Positions 36,418-46,245 of a stretch of 64,000 nucleotides of DNA are shown piece by piece. The notes below the pieces were generated by a model. The model was not told the origin of the DNA and did no database searches. It worked only from the letters and a program-made list of their open reading frames with translations. Source of the stretch: Fredinandcohnia humi (GTDB lineage Bacteria; Bacillota; Bacilli; Bacillales; Bacillaceae_L); contig NZ_LMBW01000002.1 in the NCBI RefSeq assembly GCF_001439915.1, forward strand, positions 454,933 through 518,932, given 5' to 3'. The translations under genes and the position numbers were made by a program. Each line of letters opens with the position of its first letter. The first letter of the stretch is position 1.

Positions 36418-37041
36418 CTATTTATTTATGTTAGTTGTTGTTTTTTGGTTGCGATAATGGATTAGCCCCTCAATCGTAATCATTTTCAGGTTAAATTCAT
36501 CTGCAATCTTGCGTAAATCATGAACTCTTGCCATCGTCCCGTCTTCTTTCACAATTTCACAGATTACTCCAGCAGGCTGAGACCCGCATAGGGCCGCTAA
36601 ATCCACCGCTGCTTCTGTATGACCTGCCCTCTCTAGAACCCCTCCCTCCTTTGCAATTAAAGGAAAGACGTGCCCAGGTCTTTTGAAATCTGAAGCTGTT
36701 GACTCCGGATTGAGCAGTTCAATTATCGTTTTTGAACGTTCAATTGCACTAATACCTGTTGTAGCCGTTTTATGATCGATACTAACGGTAAAAGCAGTTC
36801 CATGCGGGTCCGTATTATGAGTAACCATCGGCTCTAGATTTAATCTGTTCGCCAACGACTGTGTAATAGGAGTACATACGAGTCCACGTCCATGTGTGAT
36901 CATAAAATTAATGACCTCTGGAGTAGCTTTATCTGCAATTGCTATAAAATCCCCTTCATTTTCACGATCTTCATCATCACATACAATGACTACTTTTCCT
37001 TGTTTTAAGTCGGAAAGTGCGTCTTCAATTGGATCAAACAT
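36418..37041 (-). CDS. ribB: 3,4-dihydroxy-2-butanone 4-phosphate synthase only (RibB; GTP cyclohydrolase II half absent)
   Basis: This 207-residue protein aligns with the N-terminal half of the bifunctional RibA of B. subtilis (398 residues). Motifs [27 protein letters not shown] and GHTEAAVDL are intact. It ends at [14 protein letters not shown], the junction where the GTP cyclohydrolase II domain would begin, and ribH starts 57 bases later, so that domain is truly missing rather than frameshifted. The start is ATG 37041, after GGGGGG at 6 bases. GTP cyclohydrolase II must be supplied elsewhere for the pathway to work. Confidence 0.92.
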   Translation of the reverse strand: MFDPIEDALSDLKQGKVVIVCDDEDRENEGDFIAIADKATPEVINFMITHGRGLVCTPITQSLANRLNLEPMVTHNTDPHGTAFTVSIDHKTATTGISAIERSKTIIELLNPESTASDFKRPGHVFPLIAKEGGVLERAGHTEAAVDLAALCGSQPAGVICEIVKEDGTMARVHDLRKIADEFNLKMITIEGLIHYRNQKTTTNINK

Positions 37042-37057
37042 TGTTGTCCCCCCTTTT

Positions 37058-37714
37058 TTATTTAAAGCCATGTTCTTCTAAAAAGCTTGCGGAAATCTTT
37101 GATTTAGTTGATTTTTTGTTAGGAAAAGAACGTTGCAAAAATGAGCTTACATACTTCCCGAGCATGTCACACTCGATGTTTACTATGTCTCCCACACCTT
37201 TTTTTCGTAAAATCGTTTCCGATAAAGTATGGGGGATTAATGAGAGTGTAAATGTATTTTCTGTAAGGTCAAAAATAGTTAAGCTTGTCCCATCCACTGC
37301 AACCGAACCTTTATAAATCATAAACTGAACAAGCTCTTCAGGAATTTCAATTTCATAATACACGGCATTTCCTTTTGGTTCTTTGCGAACAATTTTTCCG
37401 ATCCCATCTACATGACCCGAAACGATATGACCTCCAAAGCGACCGTCCGCAGACATTGCTCTTTCTAGATTAACAGCAGATTGTTGTTGCAATTCACGTA
37501 ATGAGGTTGATTTAACCGTTTCCGGCATCACATCAACGGTGAAACCATCAGATGTAAATTCCGTCACAGTTAAACAAACTCCATTTACCGAAATGCTATC
37601 GCCTAAGTTTACATCTTTAAGAATCTTTTTAGCCTGAATCACCATTTCAATCGAATCCTGCGATCCATTTATCGCTTTAACTTTCCCAATTTCTTCTACA
37701 ATACCTGTAAACAT
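37058..37714 (-). CDS. ribE: Riboflavin synthase alpha chain RibE
   Basis: This 218-residue protein is built of two lumazine-binding repeats (about residues 1-95 and 97-200), each with an [21 protein letters not shown]-like segment. It converts two lumazines to riboflavin. It ends 16 bases before ribB and starts 10 bases after ribD. Confidence 0.95.
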   Translation of the reverse strand: MFTGIVEEIGKVKAINGSQDSIEMVIQAKKILKDVNLGDSISVNGVCLTVTEFTSDGFTVDVMPETVKSTSLRELQQQSAVNLERAMSADGRFGGHIVSGHVDGIGKIVRKEPKGNAVYYEIEIPEELVQFMIYKGSVAVDGTSLTIFDLTENTFTLSLIPHTLSETILRKKGVGDIVNIECDMLGKYVSSFLQRSFPNKKSTKSKISASFLEEHGFK

Positions 37715-37724
37715 TTTTTCACCT

Positions 37725-38813
37725 CTATCTCGGTTCTGCTACGATTTTAACGTCTTCTCCGAGCTGTTCCACAGACTTAATTGTTAATTGTAATGCACCA
37801 TTGATGGATTCGATACCAGAACCGCCAATGGATGTCGGCGCTAGCTTCCCGCCTACTAATTTTGGTGCAAGATAGACGATGACTTGATTTATCGCTTTTT
37901 CTTTTAAAAAGCTGCCATTAACTTCTGCTCCACCTTCAACAAAAATAGAGGTAATACCCTCCTCACCTAAACGTGTAAGCACTGTGTTGATTGATAAATC
38001 AGATTCCTGTAATTGAATAACTCGAACACCATTTTTACCTGAGAATTCGTTTATTTTTTCCTCGTTCACTTTATTGGATACAATAATCCAAGTATCCACC
38101 TTGCCGTCAGTGACGACTTGTGAATCGAGAGGGGTTCTTAGGGTTGAATCCAAAATGATTCGAATTGGATTTTTGCCAGTCCCATTCGGAAGCCTTGTTG
38201 TCAAACCCGGATTATCTACAAGCACCGTGTTAACCCCAACAAGAATAGCATCATGGATACTTCTATATAAATGAACATCATTTCTTGCAGCCTCACCCGT
38301 TATCCATTTACTTTCACCTGTAACTGTTGCTATTTTTCCATCAAGAGTGGTGGCAGATTTCAGGGTGACATAAGGAACTTTTTTATCTAAAAAATGATAA
38401 AAAACTGCATTTAATGCATCTGCTTGTTCCTTGCATACCCCAACTTCAACCTCAATTCCTGCAGCTTTTAATTTAGCAATCCCTTTACCAGCTACGAGTG
38501 GATTTGGATCAGTTGTTGCAATGACAACCCTTTTCACTTTACTATTCACTAAAAGGTCAGCACATGGCGGAGTTTTTCCATGATGACTGCAAGGCTCTAA
38601 GGTTACATAAGCCGTTGCGTTTTCTGCTTTTTCACCAGCCATTTGTATTGCATGGACCTCTGCATGTGGTTCCCCGGCTTTTAGGTGTGCACCAATTCCT
38701 ACCACACGACCTTCGTTCACAATAACGGCTCCTACAACAGGATTTGGCGCAGTTTGGCCGACACCAGCCTTTGCAACATTTATCGCTAAATTCATATAAT
38801 CTCGATCTCTCAC
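37725..38813 (-). CDS. ribD: Bifunctional pyrimidine deaminase/reductase RibD
   Basis: The N-terminal deaminase domain has the zinc motifs HAEVHAI and PCSHHGKTPPC (about residues 48-85). The C-terminal reductase domain has the typical VTLKSATTLDGKIA and FVEGGAEVNGSFL segments. It does two consecutive steps after GTP cyclohydrolase II. It is the first gene of the operon, behind the FMN riboswitch. Confidence 0.96.
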   Translation of the reverse strand: MRDRDYMNLAINVAKAGVGQTAPNPVVGAVIVNEGRVVGIGAHLKAGEPHAEVHAIQMAGEKAENATAYVTLEPCSHHGKTPPCADLLVNSKVKRVVIATTDPNPLVAGKGIAKLKAAGIEVEVGVCKEQADALNAVFYHFLDKKVPYVTLKSATTLDGKIATVTGESKWITGEAARNDVHLYRSIHDAILVGVNTVLVDNPGLTTRLPNGTGKNPIRIILDSTLRTPLDSQVVTDGKVDTWIIVSNKVNEEKINEFSGKNGVRVIQLQESDLSINTVLTRLGEEGITSIFVEGGAEVNGSFLKEKAINQVIVYLAPKLVGGKLAPTSIGGSGIESINGALQLTIKSVEQLGEDVKIVAEPR

Positions 38814-38875
38814 TTATCTACACTCCTTTCTACTTATCATGTACTTATTACTGGGGATTCTAACTTCGTTTCCAA

Positions 38876-38912
38876 AATAAAAAGACCTCGGAAAACAATC
38901 CGGGGTCTAGGT
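38876..38912 (-). terminator. Expression-platform terminator of the FMN riboswitch
   Basis: ACCCCGG and CCGAGGT arms (one mismatch) followed on the minus strand by TTTTTATTTT lie between the aptamer and ribD. FMN binding is expected to favour it. Confidence 0.75.
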
Positions 38913-39000
38913 CGATGTTATTCAAGCAACAGAATATGTATTTTTGCCCAACACAAATAAAGGTATTATGGACAAACTTTTTTTCACATACCGTACTAAC

Positions 39001-39181
39001 ATCCTTCTCCCATCCAGACTTTAACTGTCGGCCTTGGATTCTCACCAAAGTCCACCATTTTAAATGAATATCATGGCATATATGGAATCACCATGAAATG
39101 TTTGACATTAAAATGGGTCACGGGCTTAGAACAATTGTTCATCACCGTCGGTAAGGAATTTCACCTAACCCCGAAGGAAAA
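39001..39181 (-). ncRNA. FMN riboswitch (RFN element)
   Basis: The minus strand carries CCTTCGGGG, GGTGAAATTCC, ACCGACGGTGAT, AGCCCGTGA, and the 3' half GGTGAGAATCC, AAGGCCGACAG and GTCTGGATGGGAGAAGGAT. These are the RFN core segments in order. A variable arm (about 39050-39120) is long and self-complementary (CCATTTTAATG, CATTTAAAATGG). It controls ribD-E-B-H(-T). Outside the aptamer and terminator the gap from 38814 to 39293 shows no other feature. Confidence 0.96.
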
Positions 39182-39293
39182 CTATTTTATTCTTTTAGCA
39201 ATGTAAATTAGTATAACATAAAGTAATCTTATTTTGTCGAATTTAGCACTTTACGATACGGCTATGTATTTTTCGTATATATGGAATGAATGA

Positions 39294-39380
39294 TTAGACT
39301 ATAAACAGCCAGTAAATAGCTCCCCATGCAATCGCAATTAAAAGCAGGACAAAAAATACCGTCCATCTTCCTTTACCCAT
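39294..39380 (-). CDS. Small single-helix membrane peptide (28 residues)
   Basis: The frame encodes MGKGRWTVFFVLLLIAIAW and then GAIYWLFIV: a basic start and one hydrophobic helix. A GAGGTGAAACAA site precedes the ATG. It sits between the FMN riboswitch and repeat B3. The longer upstream frame is read from B3 and is not real. Function unknown; a real gene is likely because start, ribosome site and membrane helix agree. Confidence 0.6.
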   Translation of the reverse strand: MGKGRWTVFFVLLLIAIAWGAIYWLFIV

Positions 39381-39412
39381 TTGTTTCACCTCAAGAATCA
39401 TTATAGGATTAA

Positions 39413-39595
39413 GAAAAGCGCAAGCGCCCTGTAGTTGAACGTCTACTAAAACCTGCCACATCCTATGGCAAACGTAGACGTCAGCACATCCTGTGCAAGT
39501 CCGACAAGCACAAGACAAGCCCGACAGAAGGCGCCTTTTGCCTTCAGAAGCGATTGGCTTGTGACCTCGAGGGGCTAGGCGCTGTAGCTAGACAA
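39413..39595 (+). repeat. B-family palindromic repeat, copy B3, with a nested hairpin
   Basis: Begins AAAGCGCAAGCGCC and ends GGGGCTAGGCGCTGTAGCTAGAC. The central hairpin is GAAGGC/GCCTTC. A hairpin at about 39440-39478 (GTCTAC/GTAGAC outer arms, TGCCA/TGGCA inner arms) is an extra module related to those in A2, A4, A5 and D2. Confidence 0.87.
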
Positions 39596-39599
39596 AGAA

Positions 39600-39632
39600 A
39601 AAGGCACAACAAGAATGACCTGTTGTGCCTCC
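39600..39632 (-). terminator. Terminator of ppiB
   Basis: AGGCACAACA and TGTTGTGCCT form a perfect stem followed on the minus strand by TTTTTC. Confidence 0.9.
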
Positions 39633-39636
39633 TTTC

Positions 39637-40071
39637 TTATTCTTCCCAAACTTTAACTTCTTTCATTACATCGCCCTGTTTAATACGGTACACAGATTCT
39701 AATCCCTCAATTACTTGACCGAATACAGTATGCACTCCATCTAAATGAGGTTGTGATTCATGTACGATGAAGAATTGGCTTCCACCAGTGTCTCTGCCAG
39801 CGTGTGCCATTGATAATGCTCCTGGTACATGTTTACGTGGATTTCCTTCTGTTTCACATTTTATAGTATACCCGGGTCCACCAGTCCCATTTCCAGTTGG
39901 GCAGCCACCTTGGGCAACAAATCCAGGAATTACGCGATGGAATGTTAGGCCATTATAAAATCCATCGTTAGCAAGCTTTTCAAAATTTGCTACTGTTCCA
40001 GGTGCTTCATTCGAATACAACTCAATAACGATTTTTTCTCCATTTTCAAATTCAATGCTAGCTTTTTTCAT
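39637..40071 (-). CDS. ppiB: Cyclophilin-type peptidyl-prolyl isomerase PpiB
   Basis: This 144-residue cytoplasmic cyclophilin has the catalytic region [15 protein letters not shown] and GGSQFFI. It speeds prolyl isomerisation in protein folding. It lies between ypuA and the rib operon, as in B. subtilis. No signal peptide. Complete. Confidence 0.96.
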   Translation of the reverse strand: MKKASIEFENGEKIVIELYSNEAPGTVANFEKLANDGFYNGLTFHRVIPGFVAQGGCPTGNGTGGPGYTIKCETEGNPRKHVPGALSMAHAGRDTGGSQFFIVHESQPHLDGVHTVFGQVIEGLESVYRIKQGDVMKEVKVWEE

Positions 40072-40265
40072 TTGAAACCTCCGCTCCTAATCTTTCGTCC
40101 ATATGTATTGAACGAGTTCATTTTACTATAAATGGTTGGAATAATCCAATCTGAAAAGGAGGCGTTTTTCCTGAATATATAGTTAAAAGATATTTTTGGT
40201 AAAGAATATTGTATAATAGGTACGATGGATAACCTTGTATTTGGATAATTAAAGGAGGAACTAGT

Positions 40266-41135
40266 TTGAGATATAAACAAATACTCTCATTTTTACTTGT
40301 ATTTTCACTCATCTTTCCATCACTTAGCTTCGCTGACGCTACACCTGGAGATGTGATTATTACACTTGGTGAAAACCTAACCGAAACACAAAAAGAATCA
40401 ATCTTAAAAGAAATGAACGCACCTGACAACCCTCAGATTGTCATTGTCACAAATGCGGAAGAACATCAGTACCTTGGGAACTATATACCGAAGGCTAGCA
40501 TTGGGAGCAAAGCCCTCTCTTCAGCTTCGATCACCATTGAAGAAAAAGGTTCTGGGTTAGATGTAACAATTTCAAAGCATATTACTTTAATTACAGAGGA
40601 AATGTATACAAATGCATTAATTACAGCTGGTGTAAAGGATGCAAAAATCTATGTAACTGGACCTTTTGATGTTTCTGGAACAGCAGCCTTAACGGGAATT
40701 ATTAAAGCTTACGAGATTTCTTCGGATAAAGTAATTCCTGAGGATGTTAAACAGATTGCCAATGAAGAAATGGTCGAAACCACAAAATTAAGCGAAAAGT
40801 TTGGTGCAGAAGATGCTGCTGCCTTAATGGCAAAAATTAAGAATGAAATAGCTAAAAACGCACCGAAAACCGATGAGGAACTTCGCACCATTATTGTAAA
40901 TGCTGCGAAGGATTTGGGGATTACGTTAACAGATGCCGACATCGATCGGCTCATGGATCTTTTTAAAAAGTTAATGGAACTTAATATCGACTGGAATCAG
41001 GTTGGGGAACAATTAAATTTAGCTAAGGAAAAGCTGACAAACTTTCTTGGATCAGAAGAAGGGCAAAGCTTTTTAGATAAACTTAAAGATTTTTTTGTCA
41101 GCCTGATTGACGCAATTAAGAATTTTTTCAAATAA
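40266..41135 (+). CDS. ypuA: Secreted DUF1002 protein YpuA
   Basis: This 289-residue protein has a signal peptide (about residues 1-24, cleaved near SFA) and a DUF1002 body with ITLGENLTETQKESIL and IYVTGPFDVSGTAALTG. B. subtilis YpuA is a SigM-controlled envelope protein of unknown role. The start is TTG 40266, with AAGGAGGAACTAG just before it. It ends in a terminator at 41148. Confidence 0.9.
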   Translation: MRYKQILSFLLVFSLIFPSLSFADATPGDVIITLGENLTETQKESILKEMNAPDNPQIVIVTNAEEHQYLGNYIPKASIGSKALSSASITIEEKGSGLDVTISKHITLITEEMYTNALITAGVKDAKIYVTGPFDVSGTAALTGIIKAYEISSDKVIPEDVKQIANEEMVETTKLSEKFGAEDAAALMAKIKNEIAKNAPKTDEELRTIIVNAAKDLGITLTDADIDRLMDLFKKLMELNIDWNQVGEQLNLAKEKLTNFLGSEEGQSFLDKLKDFFVSLIDAIKNFFK

Positions 41136-41145
41136 TGGCCATAAA

Positions 41146-41175
41146 GAAAACCCACGAATTTTCGTGGGTTTTCAT
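41146..41175 (+). terminator. Terminator of ypuA
   Basis: AAAACCCACGAA and TTCGTGGGTTTT form a perfect stem followed by CATTTTTG. Confidence 0.9.
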
Positions 41176-41182
41176 TTTTGAT

Positions 41183-41301
41183 GTCTAGCTCTAGGCGCCA
41201 TCGGCTCGAGGTCACAAGCCAATCACTTCTGAAGGCAAAAAGCGCCTTCTGTCAGCGCTTTTCTTGTGCTTGTCGCCTATAAGCAGGCGCCTTACGCATT
41301 T
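41183..41301 (-). repeat. B-family palindromic repeat, copy B4
   Basis: Inverted copy between the convergent ypuA and lysA. Outer arms are GGCGCC on both sides, where B1 has GGCACC/GGTGCC; the inner hairpin is GAAGGC/GCCTTC. Confidence 0.87.
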
Positions 41302-41306
41302 CATAT

Positions 41307-42626
41307 TTATTCTACTACCTTAGATTTTAAGGGAATGTCTAATCTAACGAGATCTTCATAGCTTTCACGTTGTACAACAAGCTGTGCCTCGCCATTCTCT
41401 ACAAATACAACTGCAGGTCTAGGAATGCGGTTATAATTATTGGACATTGAGTAACCGTATGCACCGGTACAGAAAACAGCTAACAGATCATCTGAGTTCG
41501 CTTTTGGTAATGGTAAATCCCAAATTAGCATATCCCCGGATTCGCAGCATTTACCAGCTATAGAAACAGTTTCTTCAACAGCATCCTTTACGCGGTTAGC
41601 TAAGACTGCTTCATATTTTGCTTGATATAAGGCCGGTCTGATATTATCTGTCATACCCCCATCAATCGCGAGATATTGACGGATGTTAGGTACTTCTTTT
41701 CGAGAACCAACAGAATAAATCGTTGTTCCCGCATCACCTACAATTGATCGGCCTGGCTCAATCCAAATTTCGGGAATATCAATTGAAAGATTATCCGCAT
41801 GCTTTTTTACTTCCCCGATAATTGCTTCAACATATTTTGACACTGGAAGTGGATGATCTTCTTCTGTGTAGCGAATTCCAAACCCGCCGCCCAGATTTAA
41901 AACTTTAGGTGTAAACCCAAAGCGGTCCTTCCAATCTTTAAGTTTTGCAAACATTTTATCAGCAGCAACTAAAAATCCCGTTGTTTCAAAAATTTGCGAA
42001 CCAATATGAGAATGAATCCCTAGTAACTCTAAGTATTCAGAATGAAGTGCCTGCTCGACTGCTTGGTCTGCCTGACCATTTTCAAGTCCGAATCCAAATT
42101 TCGAATCTTCTTGCCCCGTTGTAATATAATCATGAGTGTGCGCTTCAACTCCTGGTGTTACTCGCAATAAGATCTTCATTGTTGACTTATTTTCAATACA
42201 CACCTGTTCTAATAAAGAAAGTTCATAAAAATTATCAACAACAATACATCCGATTGTTTGTTTTACCGCCATGTCTAGTTCTTCATAGCTTTTATTATTA
42301 CCATGGAAGTGAATTCGTTCTACCGGAAAACCTGCTTGCAGGGCAGTAAATAATTCCCCGCCAGAAACGACATCTAGTGATAGCCCTTCCTCCTGGGCAA
42401 GCTGCACCATTGCCACCGTTGAAAAGGCTTTACTTGCATATGCAACTTGAGCAGGAATTTTTAATTGCTTGAATGTATCACGAAAGCTTCGAGCACGTTC
42501 TCTGATAAGTGCAACATCATACACAAATAAAGGTGTGCCATAACATTTTGCTAATTCTACTGTATCTACCCCACCGATTTCTAGGTGGTTTTTTTCATTT
42601 ACTTTGTTCGTTCCATGCAAAAACAT
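41307..42626 (-). CDS. lysA: Diaminopimelate decarboxylase LysA
   Basis: This 439-residue PLP enzyme makes lysine from meso-diaminopimelate. The PLP lysine is in QVAYASKAFST (near residue 63), the glycine loop in LNLGGGFGIRY, and the active cysteine in CESGDM near residue 345. Also intact is the C-terminal tyrosine motif GAYGYSMSNNYN. It follows spoVAF, as in B. subtilis, but with a terminator between, so it is probably transcribed on its own. Confidence 0.96.
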   Translation of the reverse strand: MFLHGTNKVNEKNHLEIGGVDTVELAKCYGTPLFVYDVALIRERARSFRDTFKQLKIPAQVAYASKAFSTVAMVQLAQEEGLSLDVVSGGELFTALQAGFPVERIHFHGNNKSYEELDMAVKQTIGCIVVDNFYELSLLEQVCIENKSTMKILLRVTPGVEAHTHDYITTGQEDSKFGFGLENGQADQAVEQALHSEYLELLGIHSHIGSQIFETTGFLVAADKMFAKLKDWKDRFGFTPKVLNLGGGFGIRYTEEDHPLPVSKYVEAIIGEVKKHADNLSIDIPEIWIEPGRSIVGDAGTTIYSVGSRKEVPNIRQYLAIDGGMTDNIRPALYQAKYEAVLANRVKDAVEETVSIAGKCCESGDMLIWDLPLPKANSDDLLAVFCTGAYGYSMSNNYNRIPRPAVVFVENGEAQLVVQRESYEDLVRLDIPLKSKVVE

Positions 42627-42711
42627 TAAATTCCCCTCATTCCTTCAAAGAAGTACTCACTAGAGTCATTATAATATAGATTATTTCGCGCTTTTTCCAA
42701 TTATTAAAGAA

Positions 42712-42750
42712 AAAAAGACAGCCAATCACTTATAGTCATCAGCTGTCATA
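42712..42750 (-). terminator. Terminator of the spoVA operon
   Basis: GACAGC and GCTGTC arms with an imperfect inner stem are followed on the minus strand by TTTTTTTC. Confidence 0.7.
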
Positions 42751-42812
42751 ACTTCTCTACTTTAACACTGTGCTATGAAAAATAGATTAACACAACGTAA
42801 TATATGGTGCAA

Positions 42813-44291
42813 CTATTGTTTGAAAGGTTTTTGAGGGTGTACAATACTTGGTCTTATCTTCGCTCCAGGAACAGAAGTCCGAATTACAATTTGCAGTAAC
42901 GCCTTTGCATTAAACGGTAGAAACGGCCATAAATATGGGGTATTCAGGGAACGTATATTTGCTAGGAACAAGAAATAGATTGTGCAACCAATAACAAATC
43001 CCGGCACTTTAAAAATAGCTACTAGAACTAAAAGAAATAATCTTGCTATCTTATTGGCCGCACTCAATTCATAGCTAGGCGTTGCAAATGTACCAACTGC
43101 TGCAATTGCTACATAAAGGATTACCTCAGGTCCAAACAACCCGACGTCAATGGCTATTTGACCAATTAATGCTGCCGCTATTAAACCCATCGCAGTTGAT
43201 AAAGGCGTTGGTGTATGTATAGCCGCCATCCTTAAAAATTCAATTCCCATATCCGCAAGAAAAATTTGAACAACAATTGGAATGTTTGACTTATCGTTCG
43301 GACCAATATAGTCAATTACCTTTGGGATCATATCCGGCTCTAATACTAATAAAAACCAGAGTGGTAACAAATAGATGGAAGCGAGAATTCCGATAAATCT
43401 TGTCCATCTTAATAATGTTCCAACTGCTGGAGCTTGACGATATTCTTCAGCATGCTGGACATGATGGAACATTGTAGTAGGCGTGATAATAACACTTGGT
43501 GAAGTATCAACCATTATGATGACATGTCCTTCAAGTAAATGGGTTGCTGCGACATCGGGTCTCTCCGTGTACCTAACCAATGGATATGGATTATAACCTT
43601 GGTGAACAATAAACTCCTCAATCGTTTTATCCGCCATTGTTAACCCATCAACATCAATCTTACTAAGTTCCTCTTTAATAATTTTCACTAAATCGGGGTT
43701 GGCAATGTCCTTGATATACGATACAACAATATCCGTTTTTGACCTCTCTCCGACCTGTACAATTTCATTACGAAGCCTTTCATCACGTATTCTTCTTCTC
43801 GTCAATGCACAATTCACAATAATGTTTTCGACATATCCATCTCGGGAACCCCTGATAACTTTTTCAGTATCAGGCTCAGCTGGTTCCCTTCCGGGATAAC
43901 TCCGTACATCAACGGCTAATCCCGAATCTTCCCCTTCTACTAGAAAGAGGATAAGTCCAGAAAGAATATTGTCAACGGCTTCGTCCAAATTCTTTATCGT
44001 GCTCACCTGCTGATGAACAACACGATTCTCAATGATTTGAAAAGCCTTAGAAGTTTTCTTTTCATTATCATTGATATTTACTAATGCTTCTAAGATTTCT
44101 ACAATAAATGCTGTATCGCATAGTCCATTTAAATAATATAGATGAACTTCCTTATTTAAAATCGTAATCCTTCTAACACCGATATCGAAATTTCCCACAC
44201 CAAGGCCTATTCGAGATTCGAAATATTTATCATTTTCTTCTATATTAGGAGAGATTGGAGACTTCTTCTTATTCTTTTCCTTTCCGATCAT
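42813..44291 (-). CDS. spoVAF: SpoVAF, GerA-family membrane subunit of the SpoVA operon
   Basis: This 492-residue protein resembles the A subunits of germinant receptors: a hydrophilic N-terminal half and about five membrane helices in the C-terminal half. The start is ATG 44291, 5 bases after AAGGAG; GTG 44297 is too close. SpoVAF associates with germination channel FigP/YqhR-type partners in B. subtilis. It overlaps spoVAEA by about 23 bases and ends the operon. Confidence 0.94.
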   Translation of the reverse strand: MIGKEKNKKKSPISPNIEENDKYFESRIGLGVGNFDIGVRRITILNKEVHLYYLNGLCDTAFIVEILEALVNINDNEKKTSKAFQIIENRVVHQQVSTIKNLDEAVDNILSGLILFLVEGEDSGLAVDVRSYPGREPAEPDTEKVIRGSRDGYVENIIVNCALTRRRIRDERLRNEIVQVGERSKTDIVVSYIKDIANPDLVKIIKEELSKIDVDGLTMADKTIEEFIVHQGYNPYPLVRYTERPDVAATHLLEGHVIIMVDTSPSVIITPTTMFHHVQHAEEYRQAPAVGTLLRWTRFIGILASIYLLPLWFLLVLEPDMIPKVIDYIGPNDKSNIPIVVQIFLADMGIEFLRMAAIHTPTPLSTAMGLIAAALIGQIAIDVGLFGPEVILYVAIAAVGTFATPSYELSAANKIARLFLLVLVAIFKVPGFVIGCTIYFLFLANIRSLNTPYLWPFLPFNAKALLQIVIRTSVPGAKIRPSIVHPQKPFKQ

Positions 44292-44853
44292 AACCACTCC
44301 TTTCGAGTATTAGATCCACAGCTTTTCTTGTAATCGGCGCACCAATTTTAAGATCGTCTTTACGTGCCATTTTTCCTATGTCTCCAATACCTACAATTAT
44401 TGGAACATCTAGTTCGTCCAAACAATATACGGTATCTCCATTAATTCGACCAATATCATATTCAGTAAGACCGCTTTTATCGACACCGTATTCCGTTAAG
44501 TTCCCATCACGATCGATACTAATATCAACCTTTGCCCATTCTATTTGATGGGTTTTGGATGCAACCGCAATAACACCTAACACCTCTAGTCTTGGATGCT
44601 TTGCAACATATTTTAATGCTTGTTCACCCGCCCCTTCACCTAAAAATCCACTATCATCAAACATCACAAATACGGGATCGTGAGGGGTTTCAAGAATGTA
44701 ATCCACTATTTCTTTTCCTGTTAAGGTTGTTGGGTTTCCTTGTGATCTGGAAATACAACGTCCCCCAACTTCTTTTGAAATATATTCTAATGTCTTTTGT
44801 GCATATTCATCACCATCTGTTACTAGAATTACTTTACTTCTGGCTTCGTCCAT
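44269..44853 (-). CDS. spoVAEA: Stage V sporulation protein SpoVAEA
   Basis: This 194-residue soluble protein begins [19 protein letters not shown] and contains [15 protein letters not shown]. SpoVAEA is needed for dipicolinate release in germination. It lies 5 bases after spoVAEB and overlaps spoVAF. Complete. Confidence 0.94.
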   Translation of the reverse strand: MDEARSKVILVTDGDEYAQKTLEYISKEVGGRCISRSQGNPTTLTGKEIVDYILETPHDPVFVMFDDSGFLGEGAGEQALKYVAKHPRLEVLGVIAVASKTHQIEWAKVDISIDRDGNLTEYGVDKSGLTEYDIGRINGDTVYCLDELDVPIIVGIGDIGKMARKDDLKIGAPITRKAVDLILERSGYDRKGKE

Positions 44854-44858
44854 AAATT

Positions 44859-45209
44859 CTATCCTTTCGCTCTGAAAATCAGTGCAACTAAGAAAGAGAA
44901 CAGTATAGCTGAGGATATACCGGCAGAGGTCAACTCAAAAATCCCCATCGCGATGCCGATTAATCCATGTTCCTCTGCACTCTGCATCGCACCATGTAAA
45001 AGTGAATGACCGAAGCTTGTGATTGGAACAGTCGCCCCAGCCCCTGCAAACTCAATTAAACGATCGTACAAATTAAACCCATCCAAAATTGTCCCTGCTA
45101 CTACAAAAACACTCATCACATGAGCAGGTGTTAATTTTACAAAATCAAGTAAAAGCTGCCCGACTATACATATTGCACCACCGACTAAAAATGCATATAA
45201 ATATTCCAT
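44859..45209 (-). CDS. spoVAEB: Stage V sporulation protein SpoVAEB
   Basis: This 116-residue membrane protein is paralogous to SpoVAC, with [17 protein letters not shown]. It forms part of the dipicolinate channel in the inner spore membrane. It follows spoVAD by 12 bases. Confidence 0.94.
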   Translation of the reverse strand: MEYLYAFLVGGAICIVGQLLLDFVKLTPAHVMSVFVVAGTILDGFNLYDRLIEFAGAGATVPITSFGHSLLHGAMQSAEEHGLIGIAMGIFELTSAGISSAILFSFLVALIFRAKG

Positions 45210-45221
45210 TTCTTCACCACC

Positions 45222-46226
45222 TTAAACTCGTTCCAAAACTACACCATGTGCGATAGTAGGAATCGTTTCCTTTTGCTGAATCATCGTTGGACTTAGCAAG
45301 GCACCTGTTGCAACAATAAACACCTTGTTCAAATTGCCACTGATGAGTTCTTTTACGATATGACCGTATGTGACAATCGCTGAACAAGCACAGCCACTTC
45401 CGCCTGCAAACACCTCTTGATCCGAGTGATAAAGCATCAGCCCGCAGTCATTATGTTTGTTTCCCAAATCATAGCCTTCTTCTTTTACCATTTCTTTTAA
45501 AATCGGACTACCTATACCGGAGAGGTCACCAGTTGCAATCAAATCATAATCATCTGGATTACGATTTAAATCCTGAAAATGTCGGGTAATGGTATCCGCT
45601 GCTGCAGGTGCCATTGCCGAACCAAGGTCAAAAGGATTTGTCATTCCTAAATCGACCACTTTTCCAATCGTGGCTGAAGTAATCCTAATTGGACCCTTCT
45701 CTTTACTTACTAACGCGGTACCTCCACCTGTAGCGGTAAAGGTTGCCGTATCTGGCTTTTGTCCACCATATTCGGTTGGATATCGGAATTGTCTTTCAGC
45801 CGTAGCATTATGACTGCTGGTCGATGCTAGGATTCTGTTTGCAAAACCTCCATCAACAAGTGCTGAACCAACAGCAAGAGACTCCATTGAAGTCGAACAG
45901 GCACCGAACATACAGATTAGTGGAATTTGATGATGTCTAGCCGCATAGTTAGTCGTGACATTTTGATTTAATAAATCGCCACCTAAGAAAAAATCGATAT
46001 CATCATTTGACAAGTTCACCTTTTGCAGACAGGAATCAATGGAATCCACCATAAGTCTTCTTTCTGCTGATTCCCAGGAATCTTCACCACAATACAAATC
46101 GTCATACTTTATATCAAAACTAGAACCTAAAGGACCTAAACTTTCTTTTTGCCCCACCGCTGTTCCTGTTGAATTCAAAAAGATTTGATTCTCAAATACC
46201 CATGTTTGTTTTCCAATTAGCCTCAT
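45222..46226 (-). CDS. spoVAD: SpoVAD, dipicolinate-binding thiolase-fold protein
   Basis: This 334-residue protein has the ketoacyl-synthase/thiolase fold but serves to bind dipicolinic acid. Conserved stretches are LIGKQTWVFEN, LICMFGACSTSMESL and TATGGGTALVSK. The start is ATG 46226, after GAGGAG; the GTG at 46235 overlaps that site. It lies 19 bases after spoVAC. Confidence 0.95.
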   Translation of the reverse strand: MRLIGKQTWVFENQIFLNSTGTAVGQKESLGPLGSSFDIKYDDLYCGEDSWESAERRLMVDSIDSCLQKVNLSNDDIDFFLGGDLLNQNVTTNYAARHHQIPLICMFGACSTSMESLAVGSALVDGGFANRILASTSSHNATAERQFRYPTEYGGQKPDTATFTATGGGTALVSKEKGPIRITSATIGKVVDLGMTNPFDLGSAMAPAAADTITRHFQDLNRNPDDYDLIATGDLSGIGSPILKEMVKEEGYDLGNKHNDCGLMLYHSDQEVFAGGSGCACSAIVTYGHIVKELISGNLNKVFIVATGALLSPTMIQQKETIPTIAHGVVLERV

Positions 46227-46245
46227 GTAAGTCACTCCTCAATCC

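Noticed and set aside
39381-39518. N-terminal extension of the small membrane peptide
   Set aside because: It is read from repeat B3 and has no ribosome site; the ATG at 39380 has one.
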